Below the pieces are notes generated by a model, which did not search any database, had not been told where the DNA came from, and saw only the letters and a list, made by a program, of their open reading frames with translations. The translations under genes and the position numbers were made by a program. A stretch of 42,361 nucleotides of DNA, from assembly GCA_010031785.1 (NCBI GenBank), contig RGZA01000002.1:1-42361 (forward strand), read 5' to 3'. The stretch comes from Alphaproteobacteria bacterium (lineage in GTDB: Bacteria; Pseudomonadota; Alphaproteobacteria; UBA9219; RGZA01). Below are positions 29,004 through 39,428 of this stretch, piece by piece; the first letter of the stretch is position 1; each line of letters opens with the position of its first letter.

Positions 29004-30959
29004 TTACGCCCGAACTTTGGCAAAACGTTGCACATTTCCAGCGGCGGAAACATTACCAATCGCAGCATGCGCTGTTGCAACAATATGCTTGGCGTTCAAT
29101 TGCGCCTGATCATATTGCTTCACGGGATTGTCATGATCCTGGAAAATATCCGGCAAAGTCATGGTGCGCAGCTTCAGCCCATGATCGAGCAAGCCTTCAT
29201 TCGCCAAGAAATGCGCAACATGTGCGCCAAAGCCGCCCACGGAACCTTCTTCAATGGTGATCAGCACTTCATGCTCACCGGCTAATTGACGTACCAGTTC
29301 CTTATCAAACGGCTTGGCAAAACGCGCATCAACCACGGTAGTGGTAAGACCTTGTGAAGCCAATTCATCCGCAGCCTTCAATGCTTCCTGCAAACGGGTA
29401 CCAAGGCTCAGGATTGCAACGCGTGTTCCTTCGCGAATGATTTTACCCTTACCAATTTCAAGAACAGTACCGCGCGTCGGCAGCGCAACGCCTGTGCCTT
29501 CGCCGCGCGGATAACGCACGCCGCATGGGCCTTGGTTATACGCAGCAGCGGTTGCTACCATATGGAACATTTCTGCTTCATCGCTTGGTGCCATCAACAT
29601 AAAGTTTGGCAAACAGCCAAGGTATGCAAGATCAAATGCACCCGCATGGGTGTAACCATCCGCGCCGACCAAACCAGCGCGATCCATCATAAAACGCACC
29701 GGAAGATTTTGCATCGCAACGTCATGTACAACCTGGTCATAGCCACGTTGTAAGAACGTAGAATAGATTGTGCAGAATGGCTTCAAGCCTTCGGTTGCCA
29801 TACCAGCGGCAAAGGTCACGGCATGTTGTTCAGCAATACCAACGTCAAAGGTACGATCAGGGAAACGCTTTTCAAATACGTCAACGCCCGTGCCTGATGG
29901 CATCGCAGCGGTCACGGTAACGATCTTCTCATCAACTTCCGCTTCCTTGATCAACGCATCAGCATAAACGCGAGTATAGGTTGGCGCAGACGCCTTCACC
30001 TTTACCTGCTCACCGGTAACAACGTCAAACTTGTTCACCGCATGGCATTTGTCCGCAGCGGTAAGCGCAGGCGCAAAGCCCTTACCCTTTTGCGTTACAA
30101 CGTGAATAATAACTGGCCCTGGGTCCACATCATCGCGGATGTTTTCCAGAACAGGCAACAGATGATCAAGGTTGTGGCCATCAATCGGGCCAACATAATA
30201 GAAACCCAGTTCCTCAAAGAACGTTCCGCCTGTTACCATGCCGCGTGCATAGGATTCAGCCTTGCGCGCCGCTTCACGTACTGGCTTGGGGAAAATCTTG
30301 CTCATATCCTTGGCAAGGTTGCGCAGACCGCGATATTCCTTGGAGGATACAATGCGTGACAGATATGCGCTGAGCGCGCCGGTTGGCGGCGCAATCGACA
30401 TATTATTATCGTTCAAAATAACGATGAGCTTGCTGCGCATTGCGCCCGCATTATTCATCGCTTCATAGGCCATACCCGCGCTGATCGAACCATCGCCGAT
30501 GACAGCAACTACGTGATTTGGTTTTTGCAATACATCACGCGCAACCGACATCCCCAAACCAGCCGAGATCGAGGTGGAGCTATGCGCTGCGCCAAACGGA
30601 TCATATTCGCTTTCGCTGCGCTTGGTAAAACCAGACAAGCCGCCACCTTGGCGAAGCGTGCGGATGCGGTCACGGCGACCGGTCAAAATCTTATGTGGAT
30701 AGGCTTGATGGCCTACATCCCAGATCAAACGATCTTCCGGCGTGTTGAACACGTAATGCAAGGCAACGGTCAGCTCAACCACGCCCAATCCTGCGCCCAA
30801 ATGCCCACCGGTGCTTGAAACGGTATCAATCGTTTCTGCGCGCAATTCATCGGCAACTTGTTGCAACTGTTCCGGCGCAAGTTTGCGCATATCTTCTGGA
30901 ACAACAATGGTGTCAAGAAGCGGTGTTTGGTGATGTGGATTAGTTGAAGGATTTGGCAC
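29004..30959 (-). CDS. dxs: 1-deoxy-D-xylulose-5-phosphate synthase
   Basis: [57 protein letters not shown]. Confidence 0.98.
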   Translation of the reverse strand: MPNPSTNPHHQTPLLDTIVVPEDMRKLAPEQLQQVADELRAETIDTVSSTGGHLGAGLGVVELTVALHYVFNTPEDRLIWDVGHQAYPHKILTGRRDRIRTLRQGGGLSGFTKRSESEYDPFGAAHSSTSISAGLGMSVARDVLQKPNHVVAVIGDGSISAGMAYEAMNNAGAMRSKLIVILNDNNMSIAPPTGALSAYLSRIVSSKEYRGLRNLAKDMSKIFPKPVREAARKAESYARGMVTGGTFFEELGFYYVGPIDGHNLDHLLPVLENIRDDVDPGPVIIHVVTQKGKGFAPALTAADKCHAVNKFDVVTGEQVKVKASAPTYTRVYADALIKEAEVDEKIVTVTAAMPSGTGVDVFEKRFPDRTFDVGIAEQHAVTFAAGMATEGLKPFCTIYSTFLQRGYDQVVHDVAMQNLPVRFMMDRAGLVGADGYTHAGAFDLAYLGCLPNFMLMAPSDEAEMFHMVATAAAYNQGPCGVRYPRGEGTGVALPTRGTVLEIGKGKIIREGTRVAILSLGTRLQEALKAADELASQGLTTTVVDARFAKPFDKELVRQLAGEHEVLITIEEGSVGGFGAHVAHFLANEGLLDHGLKLRTMTLPDIFQDHDNPVKQYDQAQLNAKHIVATAHAAIGNVSAAGNVQRFAKVRA

Positions 30960-31112
30960 GCGTTCACTCCACTACGAAATAAAAAGTTAACAAACGGATG
31001 AGATTTCTTAAGAATCCATCGTCTGATATGAAGGGCTGACAGTAACGAAACCAATGCTTAAAAAGCAAGCAAATGAAATAGTTTCTCAAAAACTAATCAT
31101 AATTAACTAATT

Positions 31113-31158
31113 TATAATAACAATATATGCACTATTTGTGTTATTATAGGCGCATATA
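31113..31158. promoter_or_regulatory. Interleaved inverted repeats upstream of parDE (candidate operator)
   Basis: TATAATAACA (31113-31122)/TGTTATTATA (31139-31148) and TATATGC (31124-31130)/GCATATA (31152-31158). Confidence 0.6.
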
Positions 31159-31181
31159 AAGGATCAAAAAGGAGACAACCC

Positions 31182-31433
31182 ATGAACGTATCCATCGGTA
31201 AGCAATTTGAGGAATTCGTCAATAGCTTGGTTGGTGATGGCCGCTACGCCTCAGCAAGTGAAGTAATCCGCGAAGGCTTGCGCCTTGTTCAGGAACGCGA
31301 GGCAAAATTACAGGCATTGCGTGAAACCATCAATGCTTCGATTGAACGGGGTGGACGCATAACGCCCGAAGAAATGCGTGCACATTTTGAAGCGCGCACA
31401 AAAGCCTGGGAAGAAAAAAACACGGATAAATAA
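31182..31433 (+). CDS. parD: ParD-family antitoxin
   Basis: MNVSIGKQFEEFVNSLVGDGRYASASEVIREGLRLVQERE ribbon-helix-helix; AAGGAG SD. Confidence 0.92.
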   Translation: MNVSIGKQFEEFVNSLVGDGRYASASEVIREGLRLVQEREAKLQALRETINASIERGGRITPEEMRAHFEARTKAWEEKNTDK

Positions 31434-31439
31434 TATCAC

Positions 31440-31751
31440 ATGAAAAAACACCAGCTTGTTTATACGATCACCGCTCAACATGATCTGGATGCTATCTTTG
31501 ACTACATTGTGGATGAAAGTGGTTATGCAAGCAAAGCAGACGCATTTGTACTAAAACTTGAAAAGAAATGTGAAGAGATTGCACGCGTGCCATTTCACAT
31601 TGGCAAAAATCGCAGCAACTTGCGCGAAGACATGCGCAGCCTTCCATTTGGTAATTATGTAATCTTTTTTCGCTACATTGACGACACAGTGGAGATCATC
31701 AATATACTTCAAGGACATCGGGATATTGAAGGATTTTATGAGAAGGCGTAA
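31440..31751 (+). CDS. parE: ParE-family toxin
   Basis: QLVYTITAQHDLDAIFDYIVDESG...REDMRSLPFGNYVIFFRYIDDTVEIINILQGHRDIEGFYEK. Confidence 0.92.
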   Translation: MKKHQLVYTITAQHDLDAIFDYIVDESGYASKADAFVLKLEKKCEEIARVPFHIGKNRSNLREDMRSLPFGNYVIFFRYIDDTVEIINILQGHRDIEGFYEKA

Positions 31752-31757
31752 TTTTTC

Positions 31758-31803
31758 GCTACACCAAATCTGCCAACAACAACTTCTCCCGATCCCAATT
31801 GCC
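31758..31803 (-). pseudogene. Remnant of a UDG-family C-terminus (GNWDREKLLLADLV*)
   Basis: Minus-strand translation matches GNWDQEKLLLADLI of the intact gene at 32515..33111; DNA about 34/42 identical, 31765-31806 vs 32539-32580. Confidence 0.7.
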
Positions 31804-31817
31804 GTGGACAGCCCTGC

Positions 31818-32348
31818 CTACTTGGGAGACACGTTATAATATTTACATTTCCTTGGTAGATGATGCCTCAGTCTATAAGCCTCAAGTACTGTCGGTGTTT
31901 CCTCTAACGTTAAGCGCATCTCTCCACTTTTTGAAGCTTGAATATCTGCCTGAAGGTAATACAACATTTGACCAAACATTATTCGATGCATAGAGGCTGA
32001 AAAATTTGGAGCAGTCTTCTTTGGGGTTCCCAAACGCCCTTCAAAGGGACGCCCGTGAGGTTTCCCAGATTTATCAGTCCTATCAGGAACCTCATATATA
32101 CCTCTGCGGTATTGCACAGCAAGAAGCACTCTCACTCTATCGTTTTGTCTCTGAAATTGCCTGAGTGAGGGACTTCCTTGCGATCTGCGAGATTGCTCCG
32201 ATACAACCTGCTGACAGCAGACTTGAAACGTAATATGAATAGTTGCTTGATTAAAACAGCGGCCAACCTCTTCTATCATGGCAAATAGGTTGGCCTTTAT
32301 TCGTTTTGGTATCTTGAATCTCTTTTTAGTAGCTACTGTCTTTGTCAT
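31818..32348 (-). CDS. Hypothetical protein, 176 aa, no recognised family
   Basis: ORF with AAAGGAGAT SD upstream; lies between the UDG fragment and the intact UDG gene. Confidence 0.55.
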   Translation of the reverse strand: MTKTVATKKRFKIPKRIKANLFAMIEEVGRCFNQATIHITFQVCCQQVVSEQSRRSQGSPSLRQFQRQNDRVRVLLAVQYRRGIYEVPDRTDKSGKPHGRPFEGRLGTPKKTAPNFSASMHRIMFGQMLYYLQADIQASKSGEMRLTLEETPTVLEAYRLRHHLPRKCKYYNVSPK

Positions 32349-32385
32349 ATAAATAATCTCCTTTATAAAAAATTAGGGGCTGGAG

Positions 32386-32420
32386 TAGCTAAGAACTAAC
32401 CTTGGAGTTAGAATTAGCTA
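32386..32420. repeat. Imperfect hairpin TAGCTAAgaaCTAAC-cttgga-GTTAGaaTTAGCTA
   Basis: Outer 7-bp and inner 5-bp paired arms. Confidence 0.6.
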
Positions 32421-32514
32421 ATGATCTATCAGCGAAAAAGCGGCTTGGCGGTTAAGAAGCAGCAAAAATTAAGCATACAACACAAACCCGAAAGTAAATA
32501 CCTATATTTATTCA

Positions 32515-33111
32515 CTACAACAATCCCTTCGCCGCAATCAAATCCGCTAGCAGCAACTTTTCCTGATCCCAATTGCCACGAATGATATAGCTGGGGTGAT
32601 AGGTTGGAATAACCGGAATCCCGGGCGCCAAACGGCAATCCTGAATTTGTCCACGCAGACTTAAAATCCCTTCTAGCCCCGTGAGCGCCCAAAACGGCGT
32701 GCGGCCAAGCGTGATAATTGCTTTTGGTTTTTTAGCCCGCAAGGTTTTACCCAGATGCTCAAGCTCGCTCGCATAGTGTTTTAAAACATATTTGCTCGCA
32801 AAGCGGCCGTATTCTTCTTCAATCGCCTCCCCGCTTTCTTTTGCTTTACGAAGCGAAGAAAAAAAATGATCGACTTTATTTTTTGGCGGCTGAAAACGAA
32901 ACACATTGGCAATCATAATTGATGCGCGCTCAATGCCCGCAGCATTTAAATTTTTCTCAAGCAACTGCCCGCTGCGGCCCACAAACGGCCTGCCCTGCTT
33001 CACTTCATTCGCGCCCGGCGCCTCGCCCACAATTGCGAGCAAACCATGATTGGTTTTCACAGTTGGATAATGATAATCAACAAAAGGCAAATCGGTCATG
33101 CTGTTTTCCAT
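32515..33111 (-). CDS. Uracil-DNA glycosylase superfamily protein
   Basis: IVGEAPGANEVKQGRPFVGRSGQLLEKNLNAAG; PTYHPSYIIRG. Confidence 0.88.
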   Translation of the reverse strand: MENSMTDLPFVDYHYPTVKTNHGLLAIVGEAPGANEVKQGRPFVGRSGQLLEKNLNAAGIERASIMIANVFRFQPPKNKVDHFFSSLRKAKESGEAIEEEYGRFASKYVLKHYASELEHLGKTLRAKKPKAIITLGRTPFWALTGLEGILSLRGQIQDCRLAPGIPVIPTYHPSYIIRGNWDQEKLLLADLIAAKGLL

Positions 33112-34211
33112 AAAAGCGTTTTGATATCCCCGGGCGCATCTAATTTTTCCGGAAGATCGGGATAAACGATGCGTTGCCCTTCGCGCATAAACACCAATAT
33201 ATTCGCATCGTTATCGCGCATCACCAGATTTTCGCGGCGCACTTTTCCGTGCGGACTATCAAGGCAAAAACGAAAGCTATTGAGCCATGATGGCGCGCGC
33301 TGATTAACCGCATCAATAATCCTGCACATGCGATCATAGGAAATACGGTAAGCCGCCGAATAATAAATCGGCTCCGGCACATAAATGGAAAGCGTGCGCA
33401 CATGATGCGTCTCCAGCTTTTGCATTAATTCCAAAAGCACATCGGCATGATCATTCACATGCCGTAAAATCGGGAAGTGATTATAAACGCGAATGCCATG
33501 CGCATGCATGCGCGCAAGCAATGCAATTACATCTTCACAGATTTCATAGGGATGCACGCTGTGCAACACCATACGCACATTATATTTTGCAAAGAGCGCG
33601 AGCTTCTCATCATTCTTAAGAGCAGATGGCGCAAAAATCGGCACGCGCGTATGAATGCGGATATCGGAAACACTCTTGATTTCTGCAAGCGCCACAAAAA
33701 TGCGCTCTAAATCTGCGTAAGATAATGTAAGCGGATCACCGCCTGATAAAATCACTTCTGTTACTTCCGCATGTGCCTTTAAATGCGCTGTAAGCACTTT
33801 CAATTGCTCATCCAGCGTCTTTTGCGTACCCGCTTTTTGCTCAGTCAACACATCCTGACGAAAGCAATAGAGACAATGCGCTGCGCAGGTGGATGTTGGT
33901 GTAAACAAAATCCGGTTTTCATATTTCTGGATAAAAATATCCTTGGCCTGCGCAATCATATTGCTGCGATCATCAACCCAATCGGCTACCTCGCCGGGCG
34001 CGCGAAGCTGCAAACGTTCATCGCTTGGATACACGGTGCGCGCAAGCGGCCCGCCGAAATGGCCAAGTGCCGTAACTTCTTCATCCACCTTTTTTTGATA
34101 AAACGGCGTGACTTTTATCGGCAACAGCCCATGCGTCTGTGCGAGCGCTTGATAGGTTTCATTGCGCGCATCTTGTGTATCACGCGATATGGATTGCGCA
34201 GCAGCCATCAC
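33096..34211 (-). CDS. KamA/YodO-family radical SAM lysine 2,3-aminomutase-like protein
   Basis: CAAHCLYCFRQ cluster motif; EVILSGGDPLTLSYADLERI. Confidence 0.93.
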   Translation of the reverse strand: MMAAAQSISRDTQDARNETYQALAQTHGLLPIKVTPFYQKKVDEEVTALGHFGGPLARTVYPSDERLQLRAPGEVADWVDDRSNMIAQAKDIFIQKYENRILFTPTSTCAAHCLYCFRQDVLTEQKAGTQKTLDEQLKVLTAHLKAHAEVTEVILSGGDPLTLSYADLERIFVALAEIKSVSDIRIHTRVPIFAPSALKNDEKLALFAKYNVRMVLHSVHPYEICEDVIALLARMHAHGIRVYNHFPILRHVNDHADVLLELMQKLETHHVRTLSIYVPEPIYYSAAYRISYDRMCRIIDAVNQRAPSWLNSFRFCLDSPHGKVRRENLVMRDNDANILVFMREGQRIVYPDLPEKLDAPGDIKTLLWKTA

Positions 34212-36187
34212 ATTCCAAACAATGTTTGCGTCGCATTACCATTTTTTAAATTCTGGTAACGTGCCATAGCCCATTGCGGAAAGAACGCTTTATAGCCGTG
34301 ATAGCGCAGGTAAAACACCTTTGGAAAACCAACAGCCGTATAATAATCTTCTTTCCATAATCCTTCCGCCTGCTGCGTCTGCAACAAATAATTCATGCCC
34401 TTGCTCACCGCATCGCTATCAATTTCACCAAAGGCCATCAGCCCCAAAATTGCCCATGCGGTTTGCGCAGGCGTGCTTACCTTGCCTTCACCCTTGGGTT
34501 GATCGCTCCAGTAACTTGCGCCATCTTCGCCCCAGCCACCATCTTCGCGTTGCTTGGAAACCAGCCAGTTGATTGCACGGCGCACCATCAAATCATGTTT
34601 GCTGATGCCCATCGCGTTGAGCGCGTTGAGTACTGACCATGTTCCATAAATATAATTCGTGCCCCAACGGCCAAACCAGCAGCCTTCTTTTTCCTGCTCG
34701 CGGCGCAAGTAAGTAAGCCCTGCTGCAACTGCGGGATGATCATTTTTATATCCAAGCTGCGCGAGCATGCCCAAACAGCGCGCGGTCACATCCGCACTTG
34801 GCGGATCAAGCAATGCGCCATGATCGGCAAAAGGAATGTGATTGAGATAATAATAGGTATTGTCGGCATCAAACGCACCCCAGCCACCATTCTTTGATTG
34901 CAAGCCAAGCACCCATTCGGTGCCGCGCTCAATCGCTTCGCGGTATTTCTGGCTATCAAGACGATCCATCGCCATGACGACCACAGCGGTATCATCCAGA
35001 TCAGGGTAATGCGCATTATTATACTGAAACGCCCAACCGCCAGGGCGCACATTGGGTCGCCATTCCGCCCAGTCGCCGACAACATCAAGTACCTGAAGTG
35101 GCTTGAGCCATTCGGTTGCGCGCAGCGTTGCTGCTTTTGCTTCTACACTGCCATCCTCAAGTAGCGCATGCGCCATTAATCCGGTATCCCACACCGGCGA
35201 AAAACACGGCTGGCAATAAGCACTGGCTTCTTCTTCGATTACCAATTTATCAACCGCCTTGGTTGCAATCACGCGGTCGGGATGATGTTTGTCATAACCA
35301 AGCGCATCATACATCATCACCACATTGGCCATTGCGGGATAAATCGCACCAAGGCCATCCTCGCCATTCAGGCGTTCTTTGACGAACGCAACGGCCTTAT
35401 CAATTGCCTTTTTGCGAATACCCTTGGGCATATAGGGCTCAAAGAAACGCAGCACATTATCGATCTTTTGAAAAATCGGATTGAGAATGGATTTGGTTTC
35501 ATTGGTGTTCCAATCCTCAACCGTTTCTGGTGGTACTACAAACAATTCATCAAGTCGGATGTTTTTTGGATTTACCGCACGCGGCTTGAGCGTCATCAAC
35601 ACCAGCAATGGCACAATCACCGTGCGCGACCAATAGGCAACCTTGGCAAGATGAAACGGAAACCAGCGCGGCAGCAACATGATTTCAACCGGCATCACTG
35701 GCACCGCGGTCCATGGCACAGCGCCAAACAATGCCATCTGAATACGCGTGAATACATTACATTTAGCAGCGCCACCATGCTTCAAAATTGCATTACGTCC
35801 ACGCACCATGTGCGGTGCATTGATATCATCCCCGGCGGCTTTGAGAGCGAAATAGGCTTTGACGCTGGTGCTGATATTAAAATCACCGCCGTAAAATAAT
35901 GCCCAGCCATCATGCACGCTGGATTGATCATTACGCAGATAAACCGCCATTTTGTCATGCAGGGGCTGATTGATTTCATCAAGGAAATGCTGCAACAAAA
36001 TATACTCAGCCGGAATGGTTGCATCCGCTTCAAGCGGGAACGCCCAATGGCCATCGGCATGTTGTAATTTAAGCAGCGCAGCGCGCGCGCTGTCCACACC
36101 CTTGGCAACGTCGGCCAGATTAACGCCTGCGGCCTGGCTGCTATCTTGTTCTTTGCGCAATGTTTGTGAAAGCATCTCAACCCTCAA
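34208..36187 (-). CDS. shc: Squalene-hopene cyclase
   Basis: DLDDTAVVVMA (DxDD), multiple QW motifs, GGWGEDGASYW. Confidence 0.97.
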   Translation of the reverse strand: MRVEMLSQTLRKEQDSSQAAGVNLADVAKGVDSARAALLKLQHADGHWAFPLEADATIPAEYILLQHFLDEINQPLHDKMAVYLRNDQSSVHDGWALFYGGDFNISTSVKAYFALKAAGDDINAPHMVRGRNAILKHGGAAKCNVFTRIQMALFGAVPWTAVPVMPVEIMLLPRWFPFHLAKVAYWSRTVIVPLLVLMTLKPRAVNPKNIRLDELFVVPPETVEDWNTNETKSILNPIFQKIDNVLRFFEPYMPKGIRKKAIDKAVAFVKERLNGEDGLGAIYPAMANVVMMYDALGYDKHHPDRVIATKAVDKLVIEEEASAYCQPCFSPVWDTGLMAHALLEDGSVEAKAATLRATEWLKPLQVLDVVGDWAEWRPNVRPGGWAFQYNNAHYPDLDDTAVVVMAMDRLDSQKYREAIERGTEWVLGLQSKNGGWGAFDADNTYYYLNHIPFADHGALLDPPSADVTARCLGMLAQLGYKNDHPAVAAGLTYLRREQEKEGCWFGRWGTNYIYGTWSVLNALNAMGISKHDLMVRRAINWLVSKQREDGGWGEDGASYWSDQPKGEGKVSTPAQTAWAILGLMAFGEIDSDAVSKGMNYLLQTQQAEGLWKEDYYTAVGFPKVFYLRYHGYKAFFPQWAMARYQNLKNGNATQTLFGM

Positions 36188-36254
36188 TATAAAAAGGGGA
36201 AAATAGCCAAAAAGCCCTGATAAAGCTATCGGTTTTTATAATTATTATGTCATA

Positions 36255-37535
36255 ATGCTGCACATGACCCACGATCATTGCATGCTTGCCCTGTCCATTT
36301 GTTTCCTGCTGTTGCTCTCTGCCCTGCTGTCGGCTGCAGAAACGGCTTTTACCTCCTGTTCCAAGCCCCGCATGCTTACGCTTGAGAATGAAGGAAATAA
36401 ACACGCCGCGCTCGTCAATCGCATTTTAAAAAAGCCCGATCTGCTCATTGGCGCTATTCTTGTTGGCTATAATGTTATCAATGTTGTCTCATCCGCGCTC
36501 ACAACTGCTGCGATGATCGAAGCATTTGGCGAGCGCGGTCTTGCCTATGCAACAGCGATCATGTCGGTACTGATTGTACTGTTCGTTGAAATTCTTCCTA
36601 AAACCATCGCACTGCAACGCCCCGACCGCACCGCGATTTTTCTGGCACCCCTTGTACAGGTTCTGGTGTTTGTACTTGTGCCCATCACCACTGTCTGCCG
36701 CAACATTATTGGTGTTATTCTTAAACCCTTTAAGCTTGAAAAACAGCATCTGGAAATTGAAGAAACTGCTGAGCAGGAAATTCGCGGCGTGATTGATATG
36801 CACGCGGATATCCTTGGCGCAAGTCAGGAAACTGCAAGCATGCTGCATGCTGTGGTTGATTTAAAAGCGATGAGTGTGTCTGATGTCATGACCCACCGCC
36901 GCGATATGATCAGCGTGCCATTGGGCCAGCCAGCTGAACAACTGATCCAGGCTTTGCTCGATGCCAAACACAGCCTTGTGCCGCTGTGGGGTAAAACGCC
37001 CGAAGATATTGTTGGCGTAATTGATGCGCGCCGTTTGATCGCCGAGCTTGCCAAACGCGAAGGCGTTACGCGCGGCATTGATGTCGCCACAATCGTCGCA
37101 ACGCCTTGGTTTATACCCAATACGACTGGCCTTCTGGATCAACTTACTACCTTCCGCCAGCGCGATGCACGCATCGCGTTTGTCGTTGATGAGTATGGCG
37201 TTTTGCAAGGCATGCTCACCCTTGCCGATATTCTTGAAGAAATTGTCGGCCATTATGATAAGGGCCAGTTTAACGCACTTGCGGTGCCAAAAGCACAAGC
37301 GGACGGTACAATCATTCTTGATGGGCGCTTTCCGATCCGCGAGCTCAACCGCGAAATGGGCTGGGAATTATCGGATGAAAATGCTACAACCATCGCAGGC
37401 TATATCATCCATATCGCCGAGCGCATTCCTGAACCCGGGGAGACGATCTACTCAGATCCCTTCGCATTCCAGATTTTAGCCCGTAAACAAAAACAGATTT
37501 CCAAAGTTAAAATCCGCATACGAAAGACAGGCTAA
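36255..37535 (+). CDS. CNNM/CBS/CorC-domain (HlyC/CorC family) membrane protein
   Basis: N-terminal DUF21-like LLLSALLSAAETAFTSCSKPRML; CBS pair; FVVDEYGVLQGMLTLADILEEIVG. Confidence 0.92.
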   Translation: MLHMTHDHCMLALSICFLLLLSALLSAAETAFTSCSKPRMLTLENEGNKHAALVNRILKKPDLLIGAILVGYNVINVVSSALTTAAMIEAFGERGLAYATAIMSVLIVLFVEILPKTIALQRPDRTAIFLAPLVQVLVFVLVPITTVCRNIIGVILKPFKLEKQHLEIEETAEQEIRGVIDMHADILGASQETASMLHAVVDLKAMSVSDVMTHRRDMISVPLGQPAEQLIQALLDAKHSLVPLWGKTPEDIVGVIDARRLIAELAKREGVTRGIDVATIVATPWFIPNTTGLLDQLTTFRQRDARIAFVVDEYGVLQGMLTLADILEEIVGHYDKGQFNALAVPKAQADGTIILDGRFPIRELNREMGWELSDENATTIAGYIIHIAERIPEPGETIYSDPFAFQILARKQKQISKVKIRIRKTG

Positions 37536-38186
37536 ATGACATCGCATATCTTTGGAATTTTATGTGGCTTTGCAGCCGAAGCTGCCATTGCCCGCAAACT
37601 CACCTCGCATGTTGCCTGCAGCGGCGCTATTGAAGCGCTTGCCTTTGAACGTGCAGAACATCTTGTCAAACAAGGCGCAACCGCGCTCATCAGCTTTGGC
37701 GTTGCAGGCGGTCTTGCCCCAAACCTCGATAGCACGACGATAATTGTTTCCAAGCATATTGTAGGAAAAAATAGCCAGCACTGGGCATGCGATGCAACCT
37801 TAGTCCAGCATTTCAAACAACGCGCACCGCAAGCGCTGGATGGCGGCGTTTATGGCAGTACGCATCTTGTGCCAACACCCGCAGATAAGAAAAAATTGCA
37901 CAGCAATACCGGCTGCATGATCGTTGATATGGAAAGCCATGTGGTTGCGCAAGTTGCAACGCGTCACAGCCTGCCTTTTGCAGTGCTGCGCGGCGTGAGT
38001 GATAGCGTGGAAGATGGTTTTCCTGATGCTGCGCTTAAGGGCCTAAGCCCTGATGGCAGCACCAATATGAACGCGGTTTACAAAAGCCTGCTGCGCAACC
38101 CGCTGCAAATCCCCGCCTTACTCAAGCTGTTCAAACACACAAGAATTGCGCTGGGCGAACTAGAAAAAGTTGTAACGAGTAGCTAA
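37536..38186 (+). CDS. hpnG: Hopanoid-associated phosphorylase (HpnG-like; purine nucleoside phosphorylase fold)
   Basis: GVAGGLAPNL, VDMESHVVAQVATRHSLPFAVLRGVSDSV. Confidence 0.85.
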   Translation: MTSHIFGILCGFAAEAAIARKLTSHVACSGAIEALAFERAEHLVKQGATALISFGVAGGLAPNLDSTTIIVSKHIVGKNSQHWACDATLVQHFKQRAPQALDGGVYGSTHLVPTPADKKKLHSNTGCMIVDMESHVVAQVATRHSLPFAVLRGVSDSVEDGFPDAALKGLSPDGSTNMNAVYKSLLRNPLQIPALLKLFKHTRIALGELEKVVTSS

Positions 38187-38189
38187 AAG

Positions 38190-39386
38190 CTACTCCGCTG
38201 CTTCTGAACGCGCCGATAGAGCTGCGTTCTTTGCCTTGGCTTCTTCTTCAATTTTGGCCATACGATTTTGCACGTGATTGCTGAACACATATTCCGCAGG
38301 GCGCTGGTTGGCGAGTGAAATTTCCGGCGCCATCTCGCCTTCGGTTTTTGGTCCGTGCAATGCAGCCTGCAGTGCCTTAAGTGGGTTCTTCACAGAATCC
38401 ATCACTGCCGTTGCTTCAAATCCGGAATGCACCATGCAGTCAGCACATTTTTCGTAATTGCCGGTACCGTATTTATCCCACTCGGTTTCTTCCATCAATT
38501 GCTTGAAGCTTGATGCATAGCCTTCACCAAGCAAATAGCAAGGACGCTGCCAGCCAAACACGGTGCGCGTTGGGTTGCCCCATGGCGTGCATTCATATTC
38601 TTGGTTGCCGGCAAGGAAATCCATAAACAGGCTCGATTGGCTGAAACGCCATTTTTGCTTGCCTTGTGCAACACGTTCCTTGCCCATACGGAAGACATCG
38701 CGGAACAGTTCCTTGGTATTTTTGCGGTTAAGGAAATGCTCCTGATCCGGCGCACGTTCATACGCATAGCCTGGTGAAATGGTCATCGCATTAACGCCAA
38801 GCGCCATCACATCATCAAAGAAGTTGGCAATTTTTTCTGGCTCAATGCCCTTAAAGAATGTTGCGTTGATATTGACGCGGAAGTTTTTGTTTTGTGCGAT
38901 CTTGATCGCTTCCACAGCTTTCTCATACACGCCTTTTTGGCATACGCTGCGGTCATGTTCTTCCTTGCCGCCATCCAGATGCACTGACCAGTTAAAGCGC
39001 GGGTGCGGTGTGAATTGATCAATCTTCTTTTCGAGCAGCAGCGCGTTCGTGCATAATGTCACCCACTTGCCTTGCGCAAGCAATCCTTCAACAATACTCT
39101 TGATATCTTTGTGTAATAAAGGTTCGCCCCCGGCAAGAACAACAATCGGTGCGCCGCATTCCTTGGATGCATCAAGGCATTCCTGAATTGACAAGCGCTG
39201 ATTCAAAATCGCATCAGGATAGTCAATCTTACCACATCCTGCGCATGCAAGATTGCAACGGAACAATGGCTCCAGCATCAATACCAGCGGGTAGCGCGGC
39301 GTTTTATTACCTTTAAAAAACGCGCCGATATGCTGCTTCATAATATAGGAGCCAACATCGATCTGTTGCTGTACGGGAACTGACAT
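38190..39386 (-). CDS. hpnH: Adenosyl-hopene transferase HpnH (radical SAM)
   Basis: MSVPVQQQIDVGSYIMKQH; CNLACAGCGKIDYP; full-length. Confidence 0.95.
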   Translation of the reverse strand: MSVPVQQQIDVGSYIMKQHIGAFFKGNKTPRYPLVLMLEPLFRCNLACAGCGKIDYPDAILNQRLSIQECLDASKECGAPIVVLAGGEPLLHKDIKSIVEGLLAQGKWVTLCTNALLLEKKIDQFTPHPRFNWSVHLDGGKEEHDRSVCQKGVYEKAVEAIKIAQNKNFRVNINATFFKGIEPEKIANFFDDVMALGVNAMTISPGYAYERAPDQEHFLNRKNTKELFRDVFRMGKERVAQGKQKWRFSQSSLFMDFLAGNQEYECTPWGNPTRTVFGWQRPCYLLGEGYASSFKQLMEETEWDKYGTGNYEKCADCMVHSGFEATAVMDSVKNPLKALQAALHGPKTEGEMAPEISLANQRPAEYVFSNHVQNRMAKIEEEAKAKNAALSARSEAAE

Positions 39387-39396
39387 GTCTAACCTC

Positions 39397-39425
39397 AGTA
39401 GTGAGTAGTGAGTAAAGAGTAGTGA
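39397..39425. repeat. GTAGTGA-type repeat, left inverted arm of S23 cassette
   Basis: AGTAGTGAGTAGTGAGTAAAGAGTAGTGA. Confidence 0.8.
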
Positions 39426-39428
39426 TCT

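Noticed and set aside
35282-35899. 205-aa plus-strand ORF opposite shc
   Set aside because: His/Ile/Asn-rich shadow ORF antisense to squalene-hopene cyclase.
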